64,000 nucleotides of DNA from Talaromyces rugulosus (Eukaryota > Ascomycota > Eurotiomycetes > Eurotiales > Trichocomaceae). The translations under genes were made by a program, and so were the position numbers. Under the pieces are notes generated by a model, which was not told the origin of the DNA, did no database searches, and worked only from the letters and a program-made list of their open reading frames with translations. This document shows positions 14,326 to 25,465 of the stretch, one piece after another. Where the stretch lies: positions 558,001 through 622,000 of the forward strand of contig NC_049566.1 in assembly GCF_013368755.1 (NCBI RefSeq), given 5' to 3'. Each line of letters begins with the position of its first letter. The first letter of the stretch is position 1.

Positions 14326-14479
14326 GATAGCTGGTATTCATGAGGGTAGAAGGGAACAGTAGATTAAAATATGCATCATGAATCAATGAAACATACAACA
14401 TAAAATTTGAAAACGTGCAGGTTGAGTACCGGGAGGAGGATCTCGGAAGTAAAAAATAGGTGGCAGATAAAAAGTCTGC

Positions 14480-14485
14480 AAAAAA
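14480..14485 (-). terminator. Pol III terminator of tRNA-Gly
   Basis: Six consecutive T residues on the minus strand begin two bases after the tRNA discriminator base. This is the standard RNA polymerase III stop signal. Confidence 0.75.
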
Positions 14486-14486
14486 T

Positions 14487-14570
14487 TGCGCTCGCCGGTA
14501 ATCGAAACCGGGTCTCAACTTGTCACCAGAAGATGGAAGAGTTGGATGATAACCACTACACTACAGGCGC
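14487..14570 (-). tRNA. tRNA-Gly (anticodon UCC) with 12-nt intron
   Basis: The minus strand folds as a cloverleaf. It has a GCGCCTG acceptor strand, a D-arm with GTGTAGTGGTTATCAT, an anticodon stem CAACT/AGTTG with loop CT-TCC-A, and a 12-nt intron (TCTTCTGGTGAC) one base after the anticodon, where nuclear tRNA introns sit. A T-arm CCGGT-TTCGATT-ACCGG follows. Two oddities are visible. The 3' acceptor strand CGAGCGC gives one mismatch and one wobble against the 5' strand, and the normally near-invariant G53-C61 pair is T-A. The gene may be a diverged or weakened copy, although the terminator is intact. Confidence 0.75.
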
Positions 14571-14933
14571 AATGTTAGTGAGGCCCAACAATAGTGGTAT
14601 ATGACCAGACGATCTGCATTGAAATATTTGGCGCCAAGCTCCAAGCAAACAGTGTAAACCCGACTAGTTTGTCAGGGTGCTGGCCTTCCCATGTCGACGT
14701 GTCTGAGCAATACTTTCCCTCTCTCCCAATCATGCGATTTTTTCATGACTTTCAATAAATGGTTTTAATGAGCGAGCTTCGTTTTTGGTCTTCCTGCTGA
14801 TCCGCGCGTTCTCCCGTTTCACGATCTCCCTCCGAAACACCTCGTCGACTGAGTCACAAGACCCTTTGTAACGTTACGAAATTTCTCGATTGCATCGCTT
14901 GAACAAACACACAACCACCTACAAGAACGCAAG
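14571..14933. other. Intergenic region, RBD2 upstream
   Basis: Contains the tRNA 5' flank and a CT-rich leader for the rhomboid gene. No additional gene is seen. Confidence 0.5.
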
Positions 14934-15966
14934 ATGGCTTTTTCGCCCAGCGCTCTTCTGGCGCTGCCTTTTAGTCCGGCCCGACTGCGATCCTACCTTT
15001 TGCGATTGCCTTTATTCACGCGTGCCGTCCTGTTAATCATTGTCGCATTATGGGCCATGGAACTACAAACGGTATGGAATATTGTCAAATGGGGCGCGTT
15101 GATTCCGGATGAAATGAACCTTGGAACCAGTATGCTGCCCTGAGAGATTGAGAAGAATAAAAAAGAAATCAGGCTGAATGGAATTTACAGTGTACCGACT
15201 GAATACATACCCCGTGATTCACTCCGGCTTCTTCCACGTTCTTCTCAATATTCTGGCTTTGACGCCGCTGCTTGAACGGTTCGAGACTGAGCATGGCACG
15301 TTGACGGCGGTGGCCTTATTTGTTGGGCGTATGTGTCTTTAAAAAACCCTTTCGGTGGACATGAACTGATTGTCGCTTTTAGCTCTCTCCACGTTTCCGG
15401 GCGGTATCTACACTCTGATTGAAAAATTCATTCTGCACATGAACACAGCCGTCGTGGGCGCGAGGTCAGTTTTTTTTTTTTTTTTTTTCTCCTGCTAAAA
15501 CACCGAGCTGACCGAATAGTGTCTGGGTATTCTTGCTCTTGGCCTCCGAAGCCATCAGGACGTTCCGTGCCAATCCGTATCTCCAGTTGGGTCCTATCAA
15601 GATCCCTACGTGGACCTCGCCCCTAATTGCGTCGTTTGTTGTCGCCGTTCTCGTCTCGCATACCAGCTTCCTCGGCCATATCTGCGCCATCTTCATCGGC
15701 TATTTGCGTAAGAGAACCACTTTTCTCCAGACATAATTTCCAACTAACTGTGACCAGTCGGACTAGGATACCTCAAAGTCTTTGTGCCGCCCGAGAAAGT
15801 CATTCGATGGATCGAAGGAAAGCTCAATCTCCTGGGACGACTACCACACTACGTCTCGGTTGACCAGAAGAAACACGGGCGGTATGGGCTTCTCCCGACA
15901 ACGTCTACTGAGCCAGCAGTGGCAATGAGCAATTACATTGGGTCTTCGCAGCGACTGGGACCGTGA
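14934..15966 (+). CDS. RBD2: Rhomboid intramembrane serine protease Rbd2/RbdB
   Basis: Exons 14934-15129, 15191-15328, 15383-15464, 15520-15707 and 15758-15966 encode 270 residues with about six membrane helices. The catalytic dyad is readable as Ser139 in VVGASVWVF and His192 in SFLGH, both in hydrophobic helices. An HSGFFH-type loop motif lies near residue 75. In fungi, Rbd2/RbdB is a Golgi rhomboid that takes part in cleaving the sterol-regulated factor SREBP/SrbA, needed for hypoxic growth and azole tolerance; that is established for Aspergillus. The C-terminal tail is cytosolic and short, as expected. Confidence 0.92.
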
Positions 15967-16919
15967 GTGATGTAAAAAAAAATGACATCAATAGTGGGAG
16001 AGGGTGACGTGGTTTTCATATTTTTCATGGCTGACCACCATTTTGTATATATTCGACTATACCATATATAATTCATGAGCATAAATGGACAGGTGCAAAT
16101 ATATATCTATGTATATCAATTGATGAATAGAGTCATAAACACGGGTTGCTATATTTATGAGCCGACACGGAAACACAGCTGGCTCCGAGCTCCTTCTCCG
16201 GAGGACATTCGACCCCTTTGCCGGCTGTATATTCCCGGAAATAGGACATTTGACAATCGAGGTTCTCGACAAATATCAACGGCTCCAGGATAGTATTATC
16301 TTCGAGTTGAATAATAGGTCTGAGATGATAATAGATTGCTCATCCTGGAAAGAGACCACTCCATGGTTGGGAGCGTGTAGAACCAACAGTTCGTGTTCAA
16401 GTATCTCCTAAGAGATGACAGTGACAAGGCCGAGAGTCTTTTTATTTTGAACTTGATGTCCGGGGGAAGACCGACTGGGCCATGCGGTGTCGCATAGCAA
16501 AGGGATACAGTAGACTTTCCTAATTTGATTGAGTCAAGGGTCATAGAAAGATCTAGATTATGCTTCTAAATCAATCTAAACATGAGAACTTATCAAAGCC
16601 AATCATGTCTGTTCACGATGGCAATGGTTACGCGACGAACATAAATCAGGCTGGCGGAGATGCGGTAAACGAGGAGTACCAGCATGATCACCATATATGT
16701 ACGCTAACCTTTTATGGCTTGGCACTCTTCTCTCCAATTGGGATATGATCAGCAATATACTTACGCTAACCGTTTGGAGCTTGGTATGATCCTTCGAATC
16801 AGGGCATGATCACCGACACACTTGCGCTAACATATAGTTATCGGCTAATGTTGGCGTTACTCCCAATTACAGTCGACCGCGAACTGAGATACAAGACGAA
16901 CCTGGCGTTCTCCCTTCCA
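15967..16919. other. AT-rich intergenic region upstream of GAA1
   Basis: Nearly 1 kb with only short frames. The first part is AT-rich with many TATA words. The last 240 bp contain three imperfect 61-bp repeats, listed separately. Confidence 0.5.
16683..16865. repeat. Three imperfect 61-bp tandem repeats
   Basis: Copies start at 16683, 16744 and 16805, an exact 61-bp period. Each begins with (C/T)ATGATCA followed about 14 bases later by CGCTAAC, while the second half of the unit has diverged more. They end about 55 bp before the GAA1 start codon, so they lie in its promoter or leader. Confidence 0.75.
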
Positions 16920-19028
16920 ATGGGGTTGTTATGTGAGTGCAGTGAATAAATGCCATTTCCGCTAAAAGTCCTTTTTCCTAACGTGATAGTAGCATCAGGA
17001 CTCGTCCGCAAACTGCGCGATGATCCCTACCTCCTGTTCGCGCGACTCCCTTCGTACATCTCTCTCCTTTGCGTGATTGTCGGCGTGGCATCATTGCTCA
17101 TCCTGCCCCTGGACGAATACTCACGCGGCACATATATTTCCGAAAATGCCTTGCTGCCTGGCCAGGTGCACACCTACTTTGCCGGGTCTGAGCAGAACAT
17201 CTTTCGCGGTTACAAAAAGGAGCTGGAGGGGCTGTTGTCGGTGAACAGCGGTGACGGGGCAAGTGAGACGTACGAGCATGGCGAGAACAGGACTGAGTAA
17301 GCTTTTTTTTTGCTCTATTAATATCGGTTGGGGTCCAAGTTCTTTTTCTGACCGTCAAAAGGGTCTCGGAGAAAGTCCAGTCTATCTTTCGTGCGGCCGG
17401 GTTGAAAGTGGCCACGCAGAATTACGAGTACGAGTCTGCCGGTGCGCTGCACAAGGGGCAGAATATCTATTCGATTATCCATGCGCCACGCGGAGATGCG
17501 ACTGAAGCCATTGTATTGGTTGCTGCGTGGAGAACCATTGACGGAGAACTGAATCTGAACGGGGTTACGCTGGCGCTGACGCTGGCCAGGTATTTCAAGA
17601 GTGCGTTTTATTTCTACACGAATTATATACTATTTGCTAAGAATAACTGTATAGGATGGTCGCTTTGGTCAAAAGACATTATTTTCGTGATTACCCCCGA
17701 CAGCAAGTCTGGCACGCAGGCCTGGATCGACGCATATCACGACATGCACCCGGCTTCTGTCCAGTCTCTGCCATTGAAGAGTGGGGCTCTGCAGGGTGCC
17801 TTGGTCATTGAGTATCCGTTTGAACACCGCTTTGAGTCGCTGCATATAGTCTACGACGGAGTGAACGGCCAGTTGCCCAACCTCGATCTCATCAACACGG
17901 CCGCGTCCATTGCCACTGGCCAAATGGGCATTGGCACGAGTCTGCAAGAGATGTGGGAACACGACAACAGCTATGAGAAGCGTCTGGAGACTATGCTCCG
18001 CGGCATGGCCAAGCAGGGCCTCGGCCTAGCAGCGGGCGCTCACAGCAGCTTCATCCCGTACCATATCGACGCCATCACGTTGCAGACCAAAGGCAATGGC
18101 TGGGAGGATGAGATGGCTCTGGGCCGCACAATCGAGAGCCTGTTCCGGAGCTTGAACAATCTGCTCGAGCATCTGCATCAAAGTTTCTTCTTCTATCTGA
18201 TCATGCACACGCACCGCTTCGTCAGCATTGGCACTTATATGCCTAGTGCGATACTCATCGCTACCAATTTCACCATCATGGCCGTGGCCTTGTGGCTGAT
18301 GAGTGGCTACAAGGTCATTTCGCCGAGTACGGAGAAGAAAGCTACATCTGCATCGAAAGCTGAAGTCGATGCCACCTCAGAACGCAAGCTTTCTGTGCCT
18401 CTGACCCTCGTCATCGCGCTTCACTTTCTAGGCGTGATCCCACTATACATCCTCAACAACATCTCGTCCCAGGTATGTTTACTCTATAAAAAAAATACAA
18501 TAGAATAAAACCGTATGCTAACGGTAAAAGTACTTTCTCTTCGCAACCTACCTCATCCTCGCCTTCACCATTCTCCTCCCTGTCCTGTTCAGTGTCGTCT
18601 TATGCAAACTGCTCGCCCCGCCCCCTCAGACTTTTCTACTCATCAAATCTTTCTCTCTTCTTCTTCTCGGTCTCTTCCTCAGCGCCCTCGCCACTCTTAA
18701 CTTCTCTCTCTCCTTCCTGATCGGGCTCGTCTGCGCGCCGCTCAGCTTCACGGGGCCCATCACTGCGACGTCGATCAAGAGCAAACCCCTACGGCTCGCG
18801 CTCGCCGCTCTGGCACTGGCCGCACTCAATGCCCTATCCCCACCAGCCGTCTTGCTGTCGGCATGTTGGTTCATGCAGCTGTCGGTGCGTCAAGTCCTCA
18901 CTCAGGCAGCCTTTGGGTGGAATGTGTGGGGGATGTGGACGCAGGTGGTGGTGTGGTGTGTTTGGTGGCCAGCGTGGATGGCGGGGACGCTTTTGCTTGG
19001 AAGTTCTTTTTTTGTTGATCTAGTTTGA
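16920..19028 (+). CDS. GAA1: GPI transamidase subunit Gaa1
   Basis: Exons 16920-16932 (13 nt), 16990-17296, 17362-17600, 17655-18472 and 18531-19028 give 624 residues. The first membrane helix (about 22-45) is followed by PLDEYSRGTYISENALLPGQV, a hallmark of fungal Gaa1. A large luminal M28-peptidase-like domain comes next, with a Gly/Asp motif around the NGVT region, then a multi-span C-terminal membrane block. Gaa1 belongs to the ER complex that attaches GPI anchors to proteins (with Gpi8, Gpi16, Gpi17, Gab1). The tiny first exon rests on a clean GTGAGT...CTAACGTGATAG intron. An alternative unspliced start is the ATG at 16950. Confidence 0.88.
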
Positions 19029-19183
19029 TTTTTTTAAAGTATCATAACAGCGAGTTTAAATAAAGTTACGGAGAACGTAGGTAAATTACGTGTTATCGAG
19101 GCTAATCGTCTTTAAAACATTGTTTTGTATCCGCAGATTGATATTTATCTATCAGAGTACAGCTCATATTAGAAAAAAATCAA

Positions 19184-20440
19184 TCATTGAGCCCACACGT
19201 CTCTGCCCACGCCCTCAATCCAGTGGCCCAACTGGTTGACGCCGCTATCCCACTCCTTCAAGCGATTCCGCATACCCTCGATCTGTTTCATATCCAGCAC
19301 TTTGGGTTGCACCCAGTTGATGCGGGCAATCTGGGCGACCTGGTCGATGGAGCCCTTGATCAGCCCCAGCGAGAGGGCTTTCATGATGAGATGCTCGATC
19401 TCGTCCGGTTTTACCTTGGTCTCGGTAGAGATGGTGGAAAAAGTCATGGTGCGGTCGTGCGGCGGGCGGCGGAAGACGGCCTCGGTGAGCGCGGCCAGCG
19501 AGATCTTGATGTACAGGAACTGGCGGTGCGAGTCGAGAAGCTTGTTCTTGCTAACGTTGCCGGCCAGCACGTCGTACGCGGTCAGGTCGCCGCGGTTGAA
19601 GGCGAACAGGAGATCGCGCAGCCAGGCGTGCGGGGTCTCGGTGAGGGAGTCGAGGATCGGGTGGAGGAGCAGTTCGCCAAAGTTGTAGATCGAGTCGGAT
19701 ACCAGTGCGGCCACGCTCAGGTCGTACGCGCGCGTCGCTCGTTCTTCCTGTGAGAGGTCTTCGAGGGGGATGCACGCTAGGTAGAGGAGCGCATTCTTGT
19801 AGTATGATGCAAATTCCTGCTTTGCCTGAAGAAGATAAATATGTTAGAAATATCATCAGTTGTAAGGGTGTAGAGAGACAAACTTGGTAGTACTCTGCGT
19901 TCACTTTGTAGAATGACGCATGCACAATCGTTTCCACCGAGTCAAAGCCATCGAGGATTTTTTGGCTCTTGTCCAGATCCTTCCGGGCTCCTTCAAAGTC
20001 TTGTAGTCGCAGCTTCACACCGGCCACATCTGCAACCGCATACACGTGTGCCTCCTGCGATTCAGGCTTGTCCACCCGCTCGGCTAGTGATGTGAGGAAA
20101 GCAAGTCGTTCTTGGTCGACTGTCCGAAGTTAGCATAGTCATCCTCGACAATTTCCTTTCAAATGTACGTACCGCTACATTGTGTCGATGCCATCAAGCC
20201 CAACGACACAAACTTGAGCTGGTTGATGCGGTCCGCGAAACTGAGGATGAAGGACTTGAAGATGGGTAACCGCTGAGGGGCACTCTCAGGCAGTCGAAAG
20301 AATTCCACCAGCGCATCGGTCAGCTGGTGCCATAGCTTCCTCTCCCAAAAGTCTTCAAAGTTGAGGAAAAGGGCCTGGGCTTCGCCAGAAGCTTGGTCCC
20401 GCTGATCGGCCAGGAAGTCGGAGATCTTGTCGGCCTCCAT
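19184..20440 (-). CDS. RPN9: 26S proteasome lid subunit Rpn9
   Basis: Exons 20440-20173, 20119-19884 and 19825-19184 give 381 residues. The N-terminal half is a helical TPR-like array. The C-terminal PCI domain (about residues 200-350) includes the winged-helix stretch with VKPDEIEHLIMKALSLGLIKG and IDQVAQIARINWVQPKVL, typical of Rpn9/PSMD13. Rpn9 is a structural subunit of the regulatory particle lid and helps incorporate Rpn10. The gene is tail-to-tail with GAA1, about 155 bp apart. A long frame on the opposite strand is only its shadow. Confidence 0.92.
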
Positions 20441-21223
20441 GGTGGACGGCGGCGGCGGTAGTTATGAGAGGCAGAGGATAATCTCAAGGGAGACCACACA
20501 ATACCATACGTGTGTTTTGTGTGTGTATCAAAGAAGTATGTCGTGGTGTAGGGTGTTGTTTATTTGGTTGATGGCGAAGCTGGTGGTGAAGCTGATGTTC
20601 GATGCAGCCGTCGTGGAGCTCGACTGGTCGCTGTGCCGCGCCGTACCAGGCTTGGCGGGCTTATCGATTGTCCGGATTGCTTCCATCCTCTTCGATCTTC
20701 TTACCATCTCGTCCATACAGTCTTGTCTAGAGTTCACTACTAATTATATGAAGGGACTATGTTCTCAAATATGCCCCATATCTCTCTCATCTGCACCGTG
20801 GGATTACTCCAAGCAGCAACGCCATGTTACAATTCTGGCGACAAATATCACTTACATACATAGTCCTACCACCACCAGGCACCGGCTCTCCAGTCACAAA
20901 TTGAGATTGATAATTAGCTTTACAACTCACGATGACTCAGAATGGAGACGCAGTTCTATTGGCTATTTTTTTTTACCTTGCTGGTGTCCAGGAACACTCC
21001 ATATATGTAGTTGCGGAGAGTTTCAAGCAAATGTCTCCGTCTAGTCTTTCTTGTGACCCATGTTGAATTTTCATCATAAATAGCCGGATAATGCACTGAT
21101 CAAAGCAGACTTCTCATCTGAATCGCTCATATACATTATTATATCGAATACATGCAAATATTCCTCTACCTCGCCTTTGTTGCTCTTTCCCTCGTTTGTA
21201 CTTATTTCAAGAACTCGGACAAA
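20441..21223. other. Intergenic region between RPN9 and methyltransferase gene
   Basis: Divergent spacer of about 780 bp. A forward open stretch at 20427-21044 overlaps the RPN9 start and resembles nothing known; I treat it as chance. No RNA gene is seen. Confidence 0.5.
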
Positions 21224-22064
21224 ATGACAGACATTCTCGAGGCCAATATCCGGGTGTTCAAGTAAGTGTTTACAAGAAAAATTTCGGCGTTATGTCCATA
21301 CTACTCCAGCTAACCCATCCCAGTAAGGACGCCCACAAGTATGAAACAGACTTTCAAGAAGCTATCCGGATGCTGTGCGAGGAGACAGAGAGCCGCCGTC
21401 TCTGGATAAGCTCCAAGTGGTCCGACACACCAGAAGGAAACGGCAAAGATGTCAAGCTCTTAGATTATGCGTGTGGACCTGGCTATATATCACGAGTATG
21501 TGTGTTTATATGCCTTGAGAAAACCAACCATGCTAACTAGTCAAATAGGTGCTCGCACCTTACGTGACCAAGATCGTTGGCATAGATGCCTCTGAAGGTA
21601 TGGTAGGCGAGTACAATAAGAAAGCGCAAGAAGCCGGCATTCCTCCGGAGAAGATGTCCGCCAGAGCCGGCAATATCCTTGGAGACAGCTTCTCGGAAGA
21701 TTTCAAAGGGCCCGAATATCACGATTTCGACGTGGCATTTGTCGGACTTGCCCTCCACCACTTCTCCGACCCGTTACTGTCGATGAAACGGCTAGTTGAC
21801 AGGCTGCGTGTGGGTGGTGTCCTTTGGATCATCGATGCACTGGATCAACCTCACGCTCACCATGAGCACGAGAAGTTGAGTCCGGAAACAAAGGCAGCAA
21901 TCCACACGCATGGGTTCACAGTCGACCAGGTGAAAGATTTGTTTGCACAGGCTGGTGCTGGTGCGGACGTCAGAGTGGAAGTCATCGACAAGCCATTCGA
22001 AATCAAGACCCCAAACCACACTTTCAAGAGGACCGCTTTCTTTGCCAGAGGGCAGAAGCTCTAG
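21224..22064 (+). CDS. Class I SAM-dependent methyltransferase
   Basis: Exons 21224-21261, 21324-21495 and 21549-22064 give 241 residues. SAM-binding motif I appears as LLDYACGPGYIS, followed by the acidic motif II (KIVGIDASEGMV) and DVAFVGLALHHFSDP as motif IV. This is the UbiE/Methyltransf_11-like layout. The substrate cannot be inferred. An in-frame ATG at 21152 would add 24 hydrophobic residues resembling a signal anchor (IFLYLAFVALSLVCTYF), so a membrane-attached form is possible. The downstream ATG fits typical relatives better. No biosynthetic neighbours are evident. Confidence 0.8.
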
Positions 22065-22404
22065 AAGATTTATAGTTAGGGAGTAGCGACTTATGATCAG
22101 GAAGTAGCATAGAAGCAGCCCATGCTGTAATTGAATCGACAAATTAAATCAGTCTGCACGTATTTCTAATTTGGTTGTAAATGCAAGTAAGGTGGTTGGC
22201 TAAAGACGAATGAAGATGTTCTGTCCCGATGCGGACTAGCGCTGCTGAGCCAAGTCGAGGTCGGCAACCGCAAGTCTTCGCTGAACCTCCAAGTCACCAC
22301 TCTCCCCTCCCTCTACACCCCAACAGAACGTGCCTGGGAGGCCGGAATTCCGTCAATTGACCCGTCTTCTTTTCGCGGCAGCCATCTCGAGTCGCAGATC
22401 GACG
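22065..22404. other. Short intergenic region, complex I gene promoter
   Basis: About 340 bp between the methyltransferase and the complex I subunit gene. The frame is open upstream of the chosen start but without ATG. Nothing else is seen. Confidence 0.45.
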
Positions 22405-23867
22405 ATGCAAAAGTGCCGGGCGTTCAATGGCGCTCTCGGCCGCAAGGCGGTCCCCGCCCCTGCGAGCGTGCGAGTCCAGTTCCAAGCGCAGCGCCGGAAT
22501 CTCCAGGATGTCCATATCACGAGAACTGGAAAGCCTATCCTCAAGATTCAGGGAGGCCGGTAAGTGTCCCGTGGAAAGCCAATGACTGCACAGCCGCTAA
22601 CTCCGACTACCTTAGATCTTCTCTAGGAGGTGCGTTCGTCGTGAACTTTGAAACTGACACCAGCTTACCATCGACAAGGTCACACCGCCACTGTTTTTGG
22701 AGCGACAGGTTTCCTCGGTCGTTATATCGTCAACCGACTTGGTAGGTCAATCGATCGCGATTACAAGTTGCAAGGGTTAATGCAGCATAGCTCGTGCCGG
22801 GTGCACTGTTGTCGTTCCTTTCCGCGAGGAAATGACCAAGCGTCACCTCAAAGTCAGTGGCGATCTTGGACGAGTTGTTTTCACGGTAAGACTATGTGAA
22901 TTTTCGAGACTTGTCGAGATTCTCGGGCTCACGCAATCAGGAATACGACCTTCGCAACACACAATCGATCGAAGAAAGTGTACGCCATTCGGACGTCGTC
23001 TACAATCTTGTCGGGCGCGACTACCCCACCAAGAACTTCACCTACGAGGATGTCCACGTTGATGGAGCGGAACGCATTGCGGAGGCCGTGGCCAAGTACG
23101 ACGTCGATCGATTCATTCATGTGTCCTCGTTCAACGCCTCTGAAGACTCGCCTTCTGAATTCTTCCGCACCAAGGGTTGGGGTGAGCGTCTTGTGCGGGA
23201 AATCTACCCGGAAACCACTATTGTCCGCCCTGCTCCGCTGTTCGGATATGAGGACAATCTGCTTCACAAGCTTGCTGGCGTCACTAACCTCCTCACTTCG
23301 AACCACATGCAAGAGAGATATTGGCCAGTTCATGTAGGCGGCCAATCCAGTACAATCTGCAGAACCTTGCTCACCTTTTTTTAGGCCATTGATGTCGGAA
23401 GTGCGCTCGAGCGTATGCTCTACGATGACCTTACTGCTGGCCAAACATACGAGCTTTACGGACCCAAGCAGTACTCGACTGCTGAAATCGCCGAGATTGT
23501 CGACCGGGAAATCGTCAAGCACCGCCGCCACGTCAACCTCCCCAAGGCCGTGCTTAAGCCTCTTGCCTTTTACTTGAACAAGTACCTCTGGTGGCCTACC
23601 ATGTCGGCCGACCAGGTGGAGCGCGAGTTCATCGACCAGGTGATCGATCCCAGCGCAAAGACGTTCAAGGATCTCGGCATTGAGCCTGCGGATCTGACCA
23701 ACCTTACCTTCAACTACCTTGTAAGTTTATTTCATTTCAGCCAAGGAATCAGCGACTAACTATGACAGATGGGATACCGGAGCTCCCAGTACTATGACTT
23801 GCCGCCGGCGACAGAGCGCGAGAAGCGGGAGGAGAAGAAGTACCTGCACGTCTTGGACGACCAATAA
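22405..23867 (+). CDS. nuo40: NADH:ubiquinone oxidoreductase 40 kDa subunit (NDUFA9-like)
   Basis: Seven exons: 22405-22559, 22616-22629 (14 nt), 22679-22741, 22791-22885, 22941-23333, 23385-23720 and 23769-23867, 384 residues. A basic N terminus (about 1-35) looks like a mitochondrial presequence. An atypical SDR fold follows with the dinucleotide motif TVFGATGFLGRYIVNRL and HVSSFNA. This accessory subunit of respiratory complex I sits at the hinge of the peripheral arm and binds NADPH structurally; that is known for the family. The 14-nt exon is required to keep frame across GRSSLGG. Confidence 0.92.
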
Positions 23868-24470
23868 AGTATTTGCCTTGTACCTTGATATGTGTAAATA
23901 AAGCAGCTATCTCTAGACTGTTTCTTTTGTCATTCCATTTATGTGTTTGCAGTAACTCATTTTTTTTAATCTTCCTTTTTAAACCAACCAATCACAAACG
24001 GCAGACGACAACGTCATGCCAGCAGTATCACATCGTAAAACGTAAATAAATAGCATCCACTATATTTTCTAATTATCCAATACCATTACTTGCCTAACCA
24101 AAATTTTATACATACATGTATGCATGTGGTATTGATGCGGCAAAATTTTTTATACGTAGGCATTCATCGCGGGGCAGTGGCTTCCGAGTCTTTTGGTGCC
24201 TGCATCAATCAATAATTTCGACCACAGGAAGAAGTATATAAAGGGTCGATTTCTCAGCTGCAAGGAAATCTGGATTCGACTTATTCAACGATTAAACCCC
24301 GACTATTACCTTTTTTTATTATTTTTTACTCTTCCAATTTTTATATTGACCAGTGGACGTGATCGAATCAAATCTGCCGTCGGGTATCTTCCATCAAATA
24401 TATCTCGACTCCATTTTTTTTTTCAACAACACTTGAAACAAAACCACATCGTCCACTCGAGAGAAGGATA
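23868..24470. other. Intergenic region, MOG1 promoter with TATA box
   Basis: AT-rich 600 bp. A TATATAAA box lies near 24235-24242, about 230 bp before the MOG1 ATG, followed by a T-rich leader. No gene is seen. Confidence 0.5.
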
Positions 24471-25216
24471 ATGACTACACAATTCCAAGAAAGACCTCTC
24501 TTCGGAGGCGCTATCACAGGCACAATCCCACAAGGATGGCTCGATGCGAGGTATATACATAACCCCCCCTCCACAGAATCACCAACTAACAACTGTATAA
24601 TAGCGACCTTCGCCAAGTGCCCAACCATCAAGAGATATTCCTCTCTTCTACGACATTGTCGAACCTCATTGTTGAAATCAACGAGTACGTGTCTGCGCAA
24701 GAAGCGCCGCCACCAGCAGCAGGGTCAGCGGCAGGCACAGAGGAAGAGAAAATCGGTGTTGCGGCAGCGCTGTATCATATGCAGGATCTCTGTGACGAGG
24801 ACGACACCATGGAAGTCATCAACGCTCCGCATCGCGTGCAGCTAAGCCGTCTAGCAGCATCGTCGTCAGCGGCGGGGGTTACGATATCTGCGTTTGCAGC
24901 GGTGGTCAAATACACGACGCCAAAGAAGCAGCGAGGCCCTCACCAGCATCAGATCTCAACCAACAGCTCAGGCGATGCGACGGCAGGTTCGAGCGCTGCA
25001 GCGACTCCCCAAAAGTCAGTGCATGGCAGCCATTTCTTGTTGGTGAGGTTGCCCGAGAAGGAGACGGATTTGCTGGTGTTTGTGAATGTGCCCCATGACG
25101 AGTTTGATGCGCAGGGGGATTCGGGCGCGCTGGCGAGAGAGGAGGCGCTTGCTAGTGAGTTGGTTGGGAGGTATATTGAGACAATTGATGTGGTGGATTG
25201 GAATTTGTTTGGCTAG
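24471..25216 (+). CDS. MOG1: Ran GTPase-binding nuclear import factor Mog1
   Basis: Two exons, 24471-24550 and 24604-25216, give 230 residues. The N terminus RPLFGGAITG and the following LRQVPNHQEIFLS match the Mog1/PsbP-like fold. The C-terminal half ends with LLVRLPEKETDLLVFVNVP and a final helix. Mog1 binds Ran (Gsp1) and promotes nucleotide release during nuclear import. A poorly conserved Ala/Ser/Gln-rich insertion lies at about residues 130-160. The gene is tail-to-tail with the kinesin gene. Confidence 0.88.
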
Positions 25217-25465
25217 GTGTTTAGGTGTTTTTTCCTCCTAATGGTTTCTACGTCAACTGGGATGACTTGAGCAAATCTATCATGCATTTGGATACTTGAC
25301 GTATCAATAGCTAGCTGACAGCTTTTCTGGAATATACCAATCCAGCCTTGAAATGCAAATAATAAACCCCAACGCCAATGCTAAATGCTGTGACAAACAA
25401 ACCTGTAACACAACTATGCAAGAAAGAAAAAGATCTAGAAAAAAACTCCAGGAATGCTTACAGAA

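Noticed and set aside
19187..19753. 188-codon forward frame
   Set aside because: Antisense to RPN9 exon 3, which has clear PCI-domain homology; a frame shadow of GC-rich codons.
20427..21044. 205-codon forward frame overlapping the RPN9 start
   Set aside because: No homology, overlaps another start codon, and lies in promoter DNA.
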